Positions 35,391-43,787 of a DNA stretch of 64,000 bases are shown in pieces. The DNA lies in assembly GCF_029846235.1 (NCBI RefSeq), contig NZ_JARVWP010000015.1, forward strand, positions 62,001-126,000, in the 5' to 3' direction. Position 1 is the first letter of the stretch; every line of letters begins with the position of its first letter. Source of the stretch: Bradyrhizobium sp. CER78. GTDB lineage: Bacteria > Pseudomonadota > Alphaproteobacteria > Rhizobiales > Xanthobacteraceae. Under the pieces are notes generated by a model. The model made no database searches. It was given only the letters and a program-made list of their open reading frames with translations, and was not told where the DNA came from. Both the position numbers and the translations under genes were made by a program.

Positions 35391-35831
35391 ATGCAATTTT
35401 CATCCACCCTTCGTGCCGCATTGGTCGCGCTGCTGGCGTTCACGGGACTTGCTTTCTCTTCGGCCGCTCGTGCCGACAGCGGCTTCGTGACGCTCACGAT
35501 CTACAAGGCCGGATGGATCATCGGCGGCTCCGGCGGCAGCGGCGTGCTGACCTTCCGTGGCCGCTCCTATCGGCTCTCGACCGGCGGTCTCGATTACGGC
35601 CTGGTGTTCGGCGGCTCCAAGACCGTGCTGCGCGGCCGCGTCAGCAACATCAATCGTCCGTCGGACGTTGCCGGTGTCTACGGCGCTGCGGGCGCGGGGC
35701 TTGCCGTCGGCCGCGGCGCACGCGCGATCGTGCTGACCAATCAGAAGGGCGCGGTGCTGGAGCTGACCGGTCACCAGGTCGGCCTGATGGCCAACGCCGA
35801 TCTGAGCGGACTTGCGATCACGATGCAGTAG
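35391..35831 (+). CDS. Secreted protein, DUF1134/EipA-like
   Basis: A 146-residue protein with signal peptide (TLRAALVALLAFTGLAFSS, cut near ARA). The mature part has GWIIGGSGGSGVLTFRGRSYRLSTGGL, then VAGVYGAAGAGLAVGRGARAI and LELTGHQVGLMANADLSGL. The GGSGGSG-TFRGR pattern and the later AGxAxG stretch resemble the DUF1134 (EipA) envelope-integrity family; this is by eye and tentative. ATG 35391 with GGGGAGA upstream is the start. Confidence 0.7.
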   Translation: MQFSSTLRAALVALLAFTGLAFSSAARADSGFVTLTIYKAGWIIGGSGGSGVLTFRGRSYRLSTGGLDYGLVFGGSKTVLRGRVSNINRPSDVAGVYGAAGAGLAVGRGARAIVLTNQKGAVLELTGHQVGLMANADLSGLAITMQ

Positions 35832-35846
35832 GAGGCTTCGTTCGAT

Positions 35847-35887
35847 CTATCCCCGTCATCCCCGTTGCGCGGGGATGACGGGGATAG
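35847..35887. other. Perfect 18-bp hairpin
   Basis: CTATCCCCGTCATCCCCG, loop TTGCG, then the exact complement. It contains GTCATCCCCG...CGGGGATGAC, which looks like the joined ends of a family A element without the interior. It starts 16 bases after the secreted protein stop and has no T-run, so it may be a 3' end stabiliser or a reduced repeat. Confidence 0.7.
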
Positions 35888-36039
35888 GGGTCGGCGTGCG
35901 CCTGCGTTATTTCGGAATATTAGAAGCGTAGCCGTGAGTTGCCCGACGTGTCAAGTGGACAGCCGGCCAGCGCCGGCTCCTTTGCATGGGGTTGTTTTCG
36001 ATATTTTGGGAGCCCGTCCCCGCCGGATCGCGGCGGCTC

Positions 36040-36621
36040 CTACCTGAACAGATGCAGCGCTGCGTATTGCAGCAGCATGATGGTCTTGGCGTCGACGATC
36101 CGGCCGTCGCTGATCATGGCGAGCGCGTCGTCGATCGCAAGCTCCAGCACCTCGATGTCCTCGCCCTCGTCGGCGAGTCCGCCGCCGTCGCTGATGCGCA
36201 TCGCGGCGTCGTATTCGGCGATGAAGAAATGCAGTTTCTCGGTTACCGCGCCCGGCGTCATGAAGGCTTCGAACACCTTACGCACATGCGCGAGCCGGTA
36301 ACCGATCTCTTCCTCCGCTTCGGCGCGAATGCGCGCTTCCGGCGCGGCGTCATCGAGCATGCCGGCGGCGGCCTCGATCAACAGATCGTCGTAGCCGTTG
36401 GCGAAAGCGGGATAGCGGAACTGGCGCACCAGCACGACGCTGCGGGCCTTCAGATTGTAGGGCAACAGCACCGCGCCGTTGCCGCGGTCGTAGACCTCGC
36501 GCACCTGGGTCTGCCATTCCCCATTGCTGCGGCGGTAGTCGAAGGTCGCGCTCTTCAGCTCGTAACGGCGCTTCGACAGCAGCTGAACGTCCTTGACGCG
36601 GACGCGGTCGGCGATGCTCAT
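36040..36621 (-). CDS. NUDIX hydrolase (NudK/ADP-ribose pyrophosphatase-like)
   Basis: A 193-residue NUDIX enzyme. The N-terminus VQLLSKRRYELKSATFDYRR and REVYDRGNGAVLLPYNLKARSVVLVRQFRYPAF is characteristic of the GDP-mannose/ADP-sugar group. The NUDIX box is GMLDDAAPEARIRAEAEEE, followed by IGY, with the spacing seen in NudK. It would cleave a nucleotide-sugar pyrophosphate using Mg2+. It follows the GNAT gene by 20 bases and is probably in one operon. Confidence 0.88.
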   Translation of the reverse strand: MSIADRVRVKDVQLLSKRRYELKSATFDYRRSNGEWQTQVREVYDRGNGAVLLPYNLKARSVVLVRQFRYPAFANGYDDLLIEAAAGMLDDAAPEARIRAEAEEEIGYRLAHVRKVFEAFMTPGAVTEKLHFFIAEYDAAMRISDGGGLADEGEDIEVLELAIDDALAMISDGRIVDAKTIMLLQYAALHLFR

Positions 36622-36641
36622 GCGTCGATCCTCAAACTTCG

Positions 36642-37103
36642 TTACGGCGTCGCTTCGCGACCGTCGAGCCACTTGGCCAGCATCACCGAGGTGGATTCTT
36701 CGTAGCCGAGCGTTTGGTAGAATGCGCTCGCCTTGGCGTTCTCTCGCCGCACCAGCAATTGCAGCTTCGGCACGCCGGCTGCACGCAGCCAATCCTCGAC
36801 CGCGGCCATCATCGTCCGGCCAAGGCCCTTGCCCTGGCTCTTGGGATCGACCGCGACGTAATAGACCCAGCCGCGATGGCCGTCATGGCCGACCATCGCG
36901 GTTGCGACGATCGCGCCGTCGTCGCGGCCGACCAGCACGGTCGAACCCGGTCCGCGCCGCGCCAGCGCAATGTCGGAAGTGGGATCGTTCCATGGCCGCG
37001 TCAGGCCACAGGCCTGCCACAGCGCGACCACGGCAGAAATGTCGGCGTCGGTGATGGGGGCAATGGCGAGGGAGGGAGAGGGCATTGTCGCTTGCAAGGT
37101 CAC
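36642..37103 (-). CDS. GNAT acetyltransferase (YpeA-like)
   Basis: A 153-residue GNAT. Core motifs are WVYYVAVDPKSQGKGLGRTMM (acetyl-CoA loop Q-x-x-G-x-G), then VEDWLRAAGVPKLQLLVRRENAKASAFYQTLGYEES. The acceptor is not known. The GTG start at 37103 overlaps the stop codon of the upstream FAD oxidase by four bases (GTGA), a sign of translational coupling; ATG 37085 is an alternative. Confidence 0.87.
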   Translation of the reverse strand: MTLQATMPSPSLAIAPITDADISAVVALWQACGLTRPWNDPTSDIALARRGPGSTVLVGRDDGAIVATAMVGHDGHRGWVYYVAVDPKSQGKGLGRTMMAAVEDWLRAAGVPKLQLLVRRENAKASAFYQTLGYEESTSVMLAKWLDGREATP

Positions 37104-38527
37104 AGCACCTTGCCCGGGTTCATGATGCCGAGCGGATCGAGCATCGCCTTGACCTGACGCATCAGTTCGATCGCGACCTTGTCCTTGACCTCGGGCAGTT
37201 CGTCGCGCTTGAGCACGCCGATGCCGTGCTCGGCCGAGATCGAGCCGCCCATCCGCAGCACGATGTCGAACACGACGGCGTTGACGTCGTGCCAGCGCGC
37301 CAGGAAGTCGGCCGCATTGGCGCCGACCGGCTGGCTGACGTTGTAGTGGATGTTGCCGTCGCCGAGGTGGCCGAACGGCACCGGCCGCGCGCCCGGGATC
37401 AGCTTCACCGCCGCCGCATTGGCTTCCGCGATGAAGGCGGGCACGGCTGCGACCGGCACCGAGATATCGTGCTTGATCGAGCCGCCTTCAGGCTTCTGCG
37501 CCGCCGACATCTCGTCGCGCAGTTTCCAGAACGCCTGGCGCTGGCTCAGATTGGCGGCGATCACGGCGTCGTCGACGATGCCGTCTTCCATGCCCTGGGC
37601 GAGGATTGCCTCCAGCGTGTCGCGTGCATCGTCGCGCGACGACGACAATTCCATCAGCACGTACCAGGGATGCTTGCTCTCGAGCGGATCGCGGATATCG
37701 ATGCCGTGGCGGATCGAGAAATCGACCGCGATGTCGGCGAGCAGTTCGAAGCTGGTCAGGCTGCCGGCCGCCTGATCGCGCGAGATCGACAGCAGCTTGA
37801 GCGCGGCTGCCGGGGACTTCAGGCCGACATAGGCGGTCTCGACCGCACGCGGCCGCGGAAACAGCTTGAGCGTTGCCGCGGTGATGATGCCGAGCGTGCC
37901 CTCGGCGCCGATGAACAGGTTGCGCAGATCGTAACCGGTGTTGTCCTTCTTCAGCTTCGACAGCGCGTTGAGCACGCGGCCGTCGGCCAGCACGACCTCG
38001 AGCCCGATCGCCATCTCGCGCGCCACGCCGTAGGCGAGCGCTCCGGTGCCGCCGGCATTGGTCGACAGGTTGCCGCCGATGGTGCAGCTGCCTTCGGCGC
38101 CGAGCGACAGCGGAAACAGCCGGTCGACGTCCGCAGCCTTCTGCTGCGCGATTTGCAGCACCACGCCGGCCTCGCAGGTCATGGCGTTGGATTCGACATC
38201 GATGTCGCGGATCTTGTCGAGGCGCCGCAGCGACACCACCACCTCGCCATTGTGCGGCGTCTGGCCGCCGACCAGGCCGGTGTTGCCGCCCTGCGGCACC
38301 AGCGCGATCCTGTGCTCGGTTGCAAGCTTGCAGATCGCGGCGACTTCGGCGGTCGAGCCCGGACGCAGCACCAGCGGCGAGCGGCCGTGGAACAGGTCGC
38401 GCTCCTCAGTGACGTAAGGCTGGATGTCGGCGGCATCGGTCACCGCATATTTCGCGCCGACGATGGCGCGGAATTTTTCCAGCAATTCGGGCGGAAGCGG
38501 CGGCACCGCTGATTGGACGATGTTCAT
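37100..38527 (-). CDS. FAD-linked D-2-hydroxyacid oxidoreductase (GlcD/D-lactate or D-2-hydroxyglutarate dehydrogenase-like)
   Basis: A 475-residue flavoprotein with FAD_binding_4 fold: LVPQGGNTGLVGGQTP (near residue 80), GGNLSTNAGGTGALAYG and IGAEGTLGIITAATL. The oxidase C-terminal domain has FGHLGDGNIHYNVSQP and GGSISAEHGIGVLKRDEL, containing the metal/substrate His residues. It oxidises a D-2-hydroxyacid and passes electrons to a quinone or ETF; D-lactate and D-2-hydroxyglutarate are both possible. ATG 38527 is chosen, with GTG 38545 in frame upstream. It heads a likely operon with the GNAT and NUDIX genes. Confidence 0.88.
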   Translation of the reverse strand: MNIVQSAVPPLPPELLEKFRAIVGAKYAVTDAADIQPYVTEERDLFHGRSPLVLRPGSTAEVAAICKLATEHRIALVPQGGNTGLVGGQTPHNGEVVVSLRRLDKIRDIDVESNAMTCEAGVVLQIAQQKAADVDRLFPLSLGAEGSCTIGGNLSTNAGGTGALAYGVAREMAIGLEVVLADGRVLNALSKLKKDNTGYDLRNLFIGAEGTLGIITAATLKLFPRPRAVETAYVGLKSPAAALKLLSISRDQAAGSLTSFELLADIAVDFSIRHGIDIRDPLESKHPWYVLMELSSSRDDARDTLEAILAQGMEDGIVDDAVIAANLSQRQAFWKLRDEMSAAQKPEGGSIKHDISVPVAAVPAFIAEANAAAVKLIPGARPVPFGHLGDGNIHYNVSQPVGANAADFLARWHDVNAVVFDIVLRMGGSISAEHGIGVLKRDELPEVKDKVAIELMRQVKAMLDPLGIMNPGKVL

Positions 38528-38567
38528 TTTTTCTTGGTCTTTCACTCAGCCGGGGTTCTTAGTTTAC

Positions 38568-38637
38568 GCATGACCTCCGCGCAAACGCGTCGCGTTTGTC
38601 GCGAGGGAAAACCGGTTTCCACTCTTCCGGGTCATGC
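38568..38637. repeat. Family E palindromic repeat, copy 2
   Basis: The ends are GCATGACC and GGTCATGC. The right part (GGAAAACCGGTTTCCACTCT and following) matches the reverse complement of copy 1 closely, so the two copies are related but opposite in orientation. An extra CGCAAACGCGTCGCGTTTGTCG hairpin is inserted on the left. Confidence 0.65.
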
Positions 38638-38640
38638 TTG

Positions 38641-39627
38641 TTATCGCCCAACCGCTGCGCGGCGCAGCCGGTCATTGATGGCTTCGCCCAGCCCGTCCTC
38701 GGGAATGGGCGTCACCGCGATAGCATCCGCGTTTCTTATGTCGAGCGTGCGAAGGTAGCCGAACAGGTTGGCGGCGGCCTCGGCGAGATCGCCGCGCTCG
38801 GACAGATTCATCTCCACCGAGGCGCATTCGCGCCGCGCGACCTTGACCGGCCCGAACGAAAGCAAGGCCTCGCCGACATGGACGTCGCTGGCATTGAGCC
38901 GGACCGGGGTCCGTGGCGCGTAATGCGAGGCGAGCATGCCCGGGGCGATCGGCTGAGCATCGTTCTCGGCATCCTGCGGCGGCGATTGCAAGGGATGACC
39001 GAGCACGCGCTCGATCTCGGCGCGGGTCAGCCCGCCCGGCCGCAACAGCACCGGATCGGAGAAGCAGCCGACGATGGTGGATTCGACGCCGACCTCGACC
39101 GGGCCGCCGTCGACGATCATGTCGATGCGGCCGGCCAGATCGCCGTTCACATGTTCGGCGGTGGTCGGCGAGACATGGCCGGAGAGATTGGCCGACGGTG
39201 CCACCACGGCACCGCCGAACGCCTTGATGATGTCGCGCGCCACCTTGTGGGCCGGGATGCGAATCGCAACGGTATCGAGCCCGGCGGTCGCGAGTTCCGC
39301 AACCGGGCAGGACAGCGCCTTCGGCAGCACCAGGGTCAGGGGACCGGGCCAGAAGGCTTCCGCCAGCCGCAACGCCTGCCCGTCGAACAGGGCGATCCGG
39401 CGGGCGGCGCCGAGATCGGCGACATGGGCGATCAGCGGATTGAAGGCTGGCCGGCCCTTGGCCTGGTAGAGCCGGGCAATCGCGGAGGCGTTGCCGGCGT
39501 CGGCGCCGAGGCCGTAAACCGTCTCGGTCGGAAACGCCACCAGGCCGCCCTCGGCCAGAACCCCGGCGGCGGCGGCCGTGGCGGCGGCGCCGGCGGGCAA
39601 TACGTGCGTTTTCAGACCTGTATCCAC
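38641..39627 (-). CDS. sua5: L-threonylcarbamoyladenylate synthase (Sua5 type)
   Basis: A 328-residue protein with a YrdC domain (GGLVAFPTETVYGLGADA, YQAKGRPAFNPLIAHV, FWPGPLTLVLPK, IRIPAHKVARDII and APSANLSGHVSPT) plus the C-terminal Sua5 domain (GMLASHYAPRTPVRL). It makes threonylcarbamoyl-AMP for the universal t6A37 modification of ANN-reading tRNAs. GTG 39627 is preferred as start because GAGGAA lies at proper distance; a TTG at 39645 is in frame. A tRNA gene sits close on the other strand. Confidence 0.92.
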   Translation of the reverse strand: MDTGLKTHVLPAGAAATAAAAGVLAEGGLVAFPTETVYGLGADAGNASAIARLYQAKGRPAFNPLIAHVADLGAARRIALFDGQALRLAEAFWPGPLTLVLPKALSCPVAELATAGLDTVAIRIPAHKVARDIIKAFGGAVVAPSANLSGHVSPTTAEHVNGDLAGRIDMIVDGGPVEVGVESTIVGCFSDPVLLRPGGLTRAEIERVLGHPLQSPPQDAENDAQPIAPGMLASHYAPRTPVRLNASDVHVGEALLSFGPVKVARRECASVEMNLSERGDLAEAAANLFGYLRTLDIRNADAIAVTPIPEDGLGEAINDRLRRAAVGR

Positions 39628-39706
39628 TGTGACTAGATTCCTCAATTGGGTGCCCTGTGGTCCCTTGCGGTCCCCGAAACCCGACGCTATAAGCCCGGCT
39701 CTTAGT

Positions 39707-39783
39707 CGGAGTGTGGCTCAGCCCGGTAGAGCACTGCGTTCGGGACGCAGGGGTCGCAGGTTCGAATCCTGCCACTCCGACCA
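39707..39783 (+). tRNA. tRNA-Pro (anticodon CGG)
   Basis: The acceptor stem CGGAGTG pairs with CACTCCG, and the encoded CCA is included at 39781-39783. The anticodon stem-loop is CTGCG, loop TTCGGGA, CGCAG, giving anticodon CGG. The T arm GCAGG-TTCGAAT-CCTGC is present. It reads CCG proline codons, frequent in this GC-rich genome. Confidence 0.96.
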
Positions 39784-40116
39784 TCTTTCCAAGCACTTAT
39801 AGTTTCTGTGTTTTTTGTGCGCAACGAGATGCGCATCGATTTGTCGCGCGGCTGCCATGCCGTTCGATTTCGGGCCGCGCGTCCCTGATGTCGGGGAATA
39901 GCTCAAGCTGGTCGCGATGATTCGACGCCGCTCGGAACCTGAAATCGGACGATCGTTGAGCGCGAGGGAAACGGCCCCGGACGTGATGTTGCGTAGCACG
40001 TCACCAAACACCACGAGGCCTCCCTTCAGATTATCGGCCGATCCTCGCCGACATCAAAGCACGAATACCCCGCGGCGAGTAGTGCTCCCTGTGCCGGCGC
40101 AAATGCCGACCCTGTA
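39784..40116. other. Intergenic stretch downstream of tRNA-Pro
   Basis: About 330 bases without a credible gene. No duplicate of the tRNA 3' end and no integrase are seen, so there is no sign of an integrated element at this tRNA. An imperfect inverted repeat TCGCCG...CGGCGA occurs near 40047-40079. Confidence 0.4.
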
Positions 40117-41949
40117 TCAGGGGTTGCCGACCTCGAAGGCCAGCAGGACGTTGCCGGGCAGGCCGCCCCACTGCGCGTAGCCGGAATTGACGTACAGCAT
40201 ACCGTCCACGACGATCGGCCCGGGTCCGTCCATGGCGCCGCCATGGCCCGGAACGCCGTTGACCGTGGTGTACTCGCGCGCAGTGTCGATCTCCCAAAGC
40301 AGCTTTGCGTCATCGGTCGCGTAGGCGCGCAAGAAACCGCTCACGCCGCCCGAGAACACGACGCCGGGAATCGCGGTGACCGCGGCGGAGAGGGCGGGAC
40401 TGCATTGCGGGCGATCGCCGCAGGCAACCGGCGCCACCTGCATCGCGATTTTCCCGGTGGCCAGATCGAGGCCGAACAGGCCACCGCCTTCGCTTGAGTT
40501 GAGACGCCTCGAGCCGTCCTTCAGGAACCGCACGTCCGAGTTGGCGACATAGATTCGGTCCTGATCCGCGGCGGAGCCCCATTCGGTCCCGCCCAATGGG
40601 CCACCTTGGCCGATCCGGGTCTGCCACAGGATCTTGCCCTCATGATCGGGATCCAGCGCGTGGACCACGCCGGATTTCTGGCCGATGACCAGCGCGCGAT
40701 GTCCATCACGCAGGTTCACGAGGATCGGTGATTGTCCGAAATCATGGTCGGGGCCGGGGTCCTCCGGACAGTTGCTCTGGTCGGTGCCGAAACACGCGAC
40801 GACAAAGCTGTCCTTCGGCGTGGCCTGCTGATGCCAAAGCATTTTGCCGGTCTCGAGATCGAATGCGAGGACGGCGTCGCTGGTGTCCGTTGCCGGGTCG
40901 GCATAGCTGTTCGACGTCGCGACATAGAGCGCCTTGCGCTGAACGTCGATCGTGGGAGCGGACCAGACCGACGCGCCGGCCGGACCGAAAAGCTGGGTCC
41001 CGATCGCGTTCGTCCGTGTCGGATGCGGCGCTTCGGCGATCGTGTAGGTCTTCCAGACCTGCGCGCCGGTCTCGGCCTTCAGCGCCACGACGCTGCCGCG
41101 AAACGTGCAGCATTGGTAGGTGGGGCGCGACCCAATGGCCTCCTCGATCGACGACACGCCGACATAGACGACGCCGGAATAGAAGACGGGCGCGCCGGTG
41201 ATCCGGGCGGCCAGATGATCCTCGATCCTGGTCTTCCAGATCGGCGTGCCGGTCATCGCATTCACGGCGTAGATGTTGGCGAGCAGATCGCCGAAGAAGA
41301 CGACCGGCTGGCCGTTATCCATCGTGGCGAAATTGATCGCCGCCCTGACCGGCGCCTCGGTCGGAAACACCCAACGGGTACATCCGGTCCTGGCATCGAG
41401 GGCGTGGACCTTGCGGTCGGTGCCGCCGACGAACAGCAGGCCGCCGATGACGGTCGGCTGAGCGAACGCGATCGATGCGCCGGGAAACCCGAAGGCCCAT
41501 TTCAGACGCAGCCGGGAGACCTGTTCCTGCGTGAGGCCGGCCATTGCCGCCGGCTGAAACCGGCTGTTGTTGAGATCGGCGCCCCAACCGTTCCAGCGCG
41601 GCCCGTCGATCGGCTGCGGAAAGCCGGCTTCGCCCTGTGCGCATTGGCCTGGGTTCTCGGCCGCCGCATGCGAAGCGGCCTTTCCAGTGACGAGCGAGGC
41701 GATCGCCGCCCGCTCGTCATTGCTCAGCCCCTGCGCGAAGGATGCCATCGGGCCTGTGGTGATCGCACCCAGAACCTCATCGAACGACCTTGACTGCAGC
41801 GCGGCGCGGCTCGGCGCCCGAATATTCGCGTCGGTACTGTCGTGACACTGTGCGCAGCGTTGCGCGTAGAGGGCGGCACCGCCCTGCTGCGCTGTCGCAG
41901 GCAGGCAAGACCCGATCAGGACGACGGCAAGCGCCGCACTCAGTTTCAT
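40117..41949 (-). CDS. Quinohaemoprotein dehydrogenase resembling cytochrome-type polyvinyl-alcohol dehydrogenase
   Basis: A 610-residue secreted protein. The signal peptide (KLSAALAVVLIGSCLPATA) is followed by a cytochrome c domain with C32-A-Q-C35-H36 and a PQQ beta-propeller from about residue 110 (WNGWGADLNNSRFQP). Repeated blade motifs include GGLLFVGGTDRKVHALDARTG and GSVVALKAETGAQVWK, and an adjacent Cys pair lies in TYQCCTFRG. An N-terminal haem plus C-terminal PQQ propeller is the order known for polyvinyl-alcohol dehydrogenase (cytochrome), which oxidises secondary alcohols. The real substrate is uncertain. No PQQ synthesis genes are in the window. Confidence 0.83.
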   Translation of the reverse strand: MKLSAALAVVLIGSCLPATAQQGGAALYAQRCAQCHDSTDANIRAPSRAALQSRSFDEVLGAITTGPMASFAQGLSNDERAAIASLVTGKAASHAAAENPGQCAQGEAGFPQPIDGPRWNGWGADLNNSRFQPAAMAGLTQEQVSRLRLKWAFGFPGASIAFAQPTVIGGLLFVGGTDRKVHALDARTGCTRWVFPTEAPVRAAINFATMDNGQPVVFFGDLLANIYAVNAMTGTPIWKTRIEDHLAARITGAPVFYSGVVYVGVSSIEEAIGSRPTYQCCTFRGSVVALKAETGAQVWKTYTIAEAPHPTRTNAIGTQLFGPAGASVWSAPTIDVQRKALYVATSNSYADPATDTSDAVLAFDLETGKMLWHQQATPKDSFVVACFGTDQSNCPEDPGPDHDFGQSPILVNLRDGHRALVIGQKSGVVHALDPDHEGKILWQTRIGQGGPLGGTEWGSAADQDRIYVANSDVRFLKDGSRRLNSSEGGGLFGLDLATGKIAMQVAPVACGDRPQCSPALSAAVTAIPGVVFSGGVSGFLRAYATDDAKLLWEIDTAREYTTVNGVPGHGGAMDGPGPIVVDGMLYVNSGYAQWGGLPGNVLLAFEVGNP

Positions 41950-42105
41950 CTGGGTTCACCGCCGTTGACTTCGATGAGATGAGCGATCGCAGCGTAGCAC
42001 ACCCCTGGATGTCGGCGTGCCCCGCGGAGGCTGCGCTGTGTATCTGACGGTGCCGGGCTCGCTCGGACCGCCCGCAATTCCGACGCCGGTGGGCGCGATC
42101 TCCCA

Positions 42106-42160
42106 TTGACAGGCCGCCCGTTGTGATAGAATTATAACACAATAAGTTGCAAAAATAACA
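42106..42160 (+). promoter_or_regulatory. Promoter/operator region of the first sugar ABC importer
   Basis: TTGACA (42106-42111) stands 15 bases before TAGAAT (42127-42132). The -10 candidate lies inside an imperfect 22-bp palindrome at 42121-42142 with halves TTGTGATAGAA and TTATAACACAA. Just behind it, GTTGCAAAAATAACA (42146-42160) matches a segment before deoC (46978-46992) at 13 of 15 positions. A DeoR-family repressor encoded at 46113-46907 is the natural candidate to bind. Confidence 0.55.
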
Positions 42161-42206
42161 AGATGTCATCATCGCATCAGCGTTTCGCGCGGGCGGCGGG
42201 AGGAAA

Positions 42207-43787
42207 ATGGAATTGTCCGGTTCGATCGCGGCAGAGCCTCGGCCGTCGACGTCGCTTTTGATGGTCGGTGGCATCAACAAGCGCTTTGGCGGCGTGCGGG
42301 CGCTGCGCGACGTCAACCTCGAAGTCCGTGCCGGCGAGGTGCATGCCCTGTTGGGCGAGAACGGGGCCGGAAAATCCACGCTGATCAAGATCCTCAGCGG
42401 CGTTCATGCGGCCGACGGCGGCACCATCGAGATCGCCGGCAAACCGGCGACGTTCGACAGCCCGGCCCGGTCGCGCGAGGCGGGGATCGCCGTCGTCTAT
42501 CAGGACCTCAGTCTCGTCGAATCGCTGAGTGTCGCCGACAATCTTTTGCTCGGCCGCGAGCCGCGCGCGCGGTTCGGCTTCGTCCGCAAGCGCGAACTGA
42601 TGGCCAGGGCCGAAGCGTTCCTGGGCGAGCTCGGCATTCCCCTGGATACCAAAGCTGCGGTCGGCTCGCTGCCGTTCGCCTACCGCCAGATGACGGAGAT
42701 CGCCAAGGCGCTGATGGGCGAGGTGCGGCTGTTGATCCTTGATGAGCCGACATCCTCGCTGACCTCGGATGAGGTCCGCATCCTGTTCGATGCGATCGGC
42801 AAGGCGACGCGCCGCGGCGTCGGCGTGATCTATGTGACGCACCGGCTCAACGAGGTCTTCGAGATCTCGCAGCGGGTCACGGTGCTGCGCGATGGCGCCA
42901 ACGCCGGCACCTTCGTCACCGCCGAGACCGACATGAAGCGGCTGGTGAACGCCATCATCGGCACCGACCGCTTGGCGGGCGCGGCGTCGCGCGCCGCGCC
43001 TGCGGCAGCGCGCGCGCTCGATCCGTCGCCGGTGCTGTCGCTGTCTGATGTGTCCAACGACCGGCTGTCGGCCGTCGACCTGACCGTGATGAAGGGTGAG
43101 ATCCACGGCCTTGCCGGATTGATCGGCAGCGGCCGCACGGAGATTCTCGAGACGATCTTCGGCCTTCGGCCGATCGAGCGCGGCACATTCGAGATCGAGG
43201 GCCGCCCTTGGCTGCCGAACAGCCCGGCTGATGCGATCGACCAGGGCGTCGCACTGGTGCCGGAAGATCGGCACGTGCAGGGCCTGGTGCTGGATCATTC
43301 GATCGAGCGCAACATCACCCTGCCGCGGATCCCGCATTTCTCGCGCTGGGGCTTCATGCAGCAGCGCGCCGCCATCAGGCGCGCGGACACTGCGGTCGCG
43401 CGGCTTTCGGTGAAGGCGCAGGGCGCCTCCAGCCTGGTCAGGACATTGTCCGGCGGCAACCAGCAGAAGGTCGTGTTCGGGAAATGGAACGAGCCGCGGC
43501 CGCGCGTGCTGCTGCTCGATGAGCCCACGGTCGGCGTCGATGTGGGCGCACGCGAGGAAATCTACGGCGTGATCCGCAACGCCGCCCGCGACGGCAGCGG
43601 CGTGCTGGTCGTGTCGTCCGATCTCGTCGAACTGATCGAGCTCTGCGACCGCATCTCGGTGATCGTCGATGGGCGCGTGGCGCGGACGCTCAAGCGCGGG
43701 GAGATCGTTGATGCCGAAGAGCTGCATCATCTCCTGCAGATCTACCAGGCTTCCGGACAAGGCGTATTGCAAGAGCAGCCCGCATGA
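42207..43787 (+). CDS. Sugar ABC transporter ATP-binding protein (RbsA type)
   Basis: A 526-residue fused ATPase with two nucleotide-binding domains, as in RbsA/XylG/MglA. The first has Walker A GENGAGKST and Walker B LLILDEPTSSL; the second has LSGGNQQKVVFGKW and LLLDEPTVGVDVGAREEIY. It powers uptake of a pentose- or hexose-like sugar at the inner membrane. The typical degenerate Walker A of the second half is seen at GLIGSGRTEILET. GGGAGGA precedes ATG 42207. The permease start overlaps its stop by four bases (ATGA). Confidence 0.94.
   Translation: MELSGSIAAEPRPSTSLLMVGGINKRFGGVRALRDVNLEVRAGEVHALLGENGAGKSTLIKILSGVHAADGGTIEIAGKPATFDSPARSREAGIAVVYQDLSLVESLSVADNLLLGREPRARFGFVRKRELMARAEAFLGELGIPLDTKAAVGSLPFAYRQMTEIAKALMGEVRLLILDEPTSSLTSDEVRILFDAIGKATRRGVGVIYVTHRLNEVFEISQRVTVLRDGANAGTFVTAETDMKRLVNAIIGTDRLAGAASRAAPAAARALDPSPVLSLSDVSNDRLSAVDLTVMKGEIHGLAGLIGSGRTEILETIFGLRPIERGTFEIEGRPWLPNSPADAIDQGVALVPEDRHVQGLVLDHSIERNITLPRIPHFSRWGFMQQRAAIRRADTAVARLSVKAQGASSLVRTLSGGNQQKVVFGKWNEPRPRVLLLDEPTVGVDVGAREEIYGVIRNAARDGSGVLVVSSDLVELIELCDRISVIVDGRVARTLKRGEIVDAEELHHLLQIYQASGQGVLQEQPA

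Noticed and set aside
39707..39783. tRNA-Pro as an integration site for a mobile element
   Set aside because: No repeated 3' tRNA fragment, integrase or mobility gene is present nearby.
39718..40014. Minus-strand frame running through tRNA-Pro
   Set aside because: Its start or end overlaps the tRNA; the peptide EWQDSNLRPLRPERSALPG is the well-known false translation of a tRNA-Pro complement.
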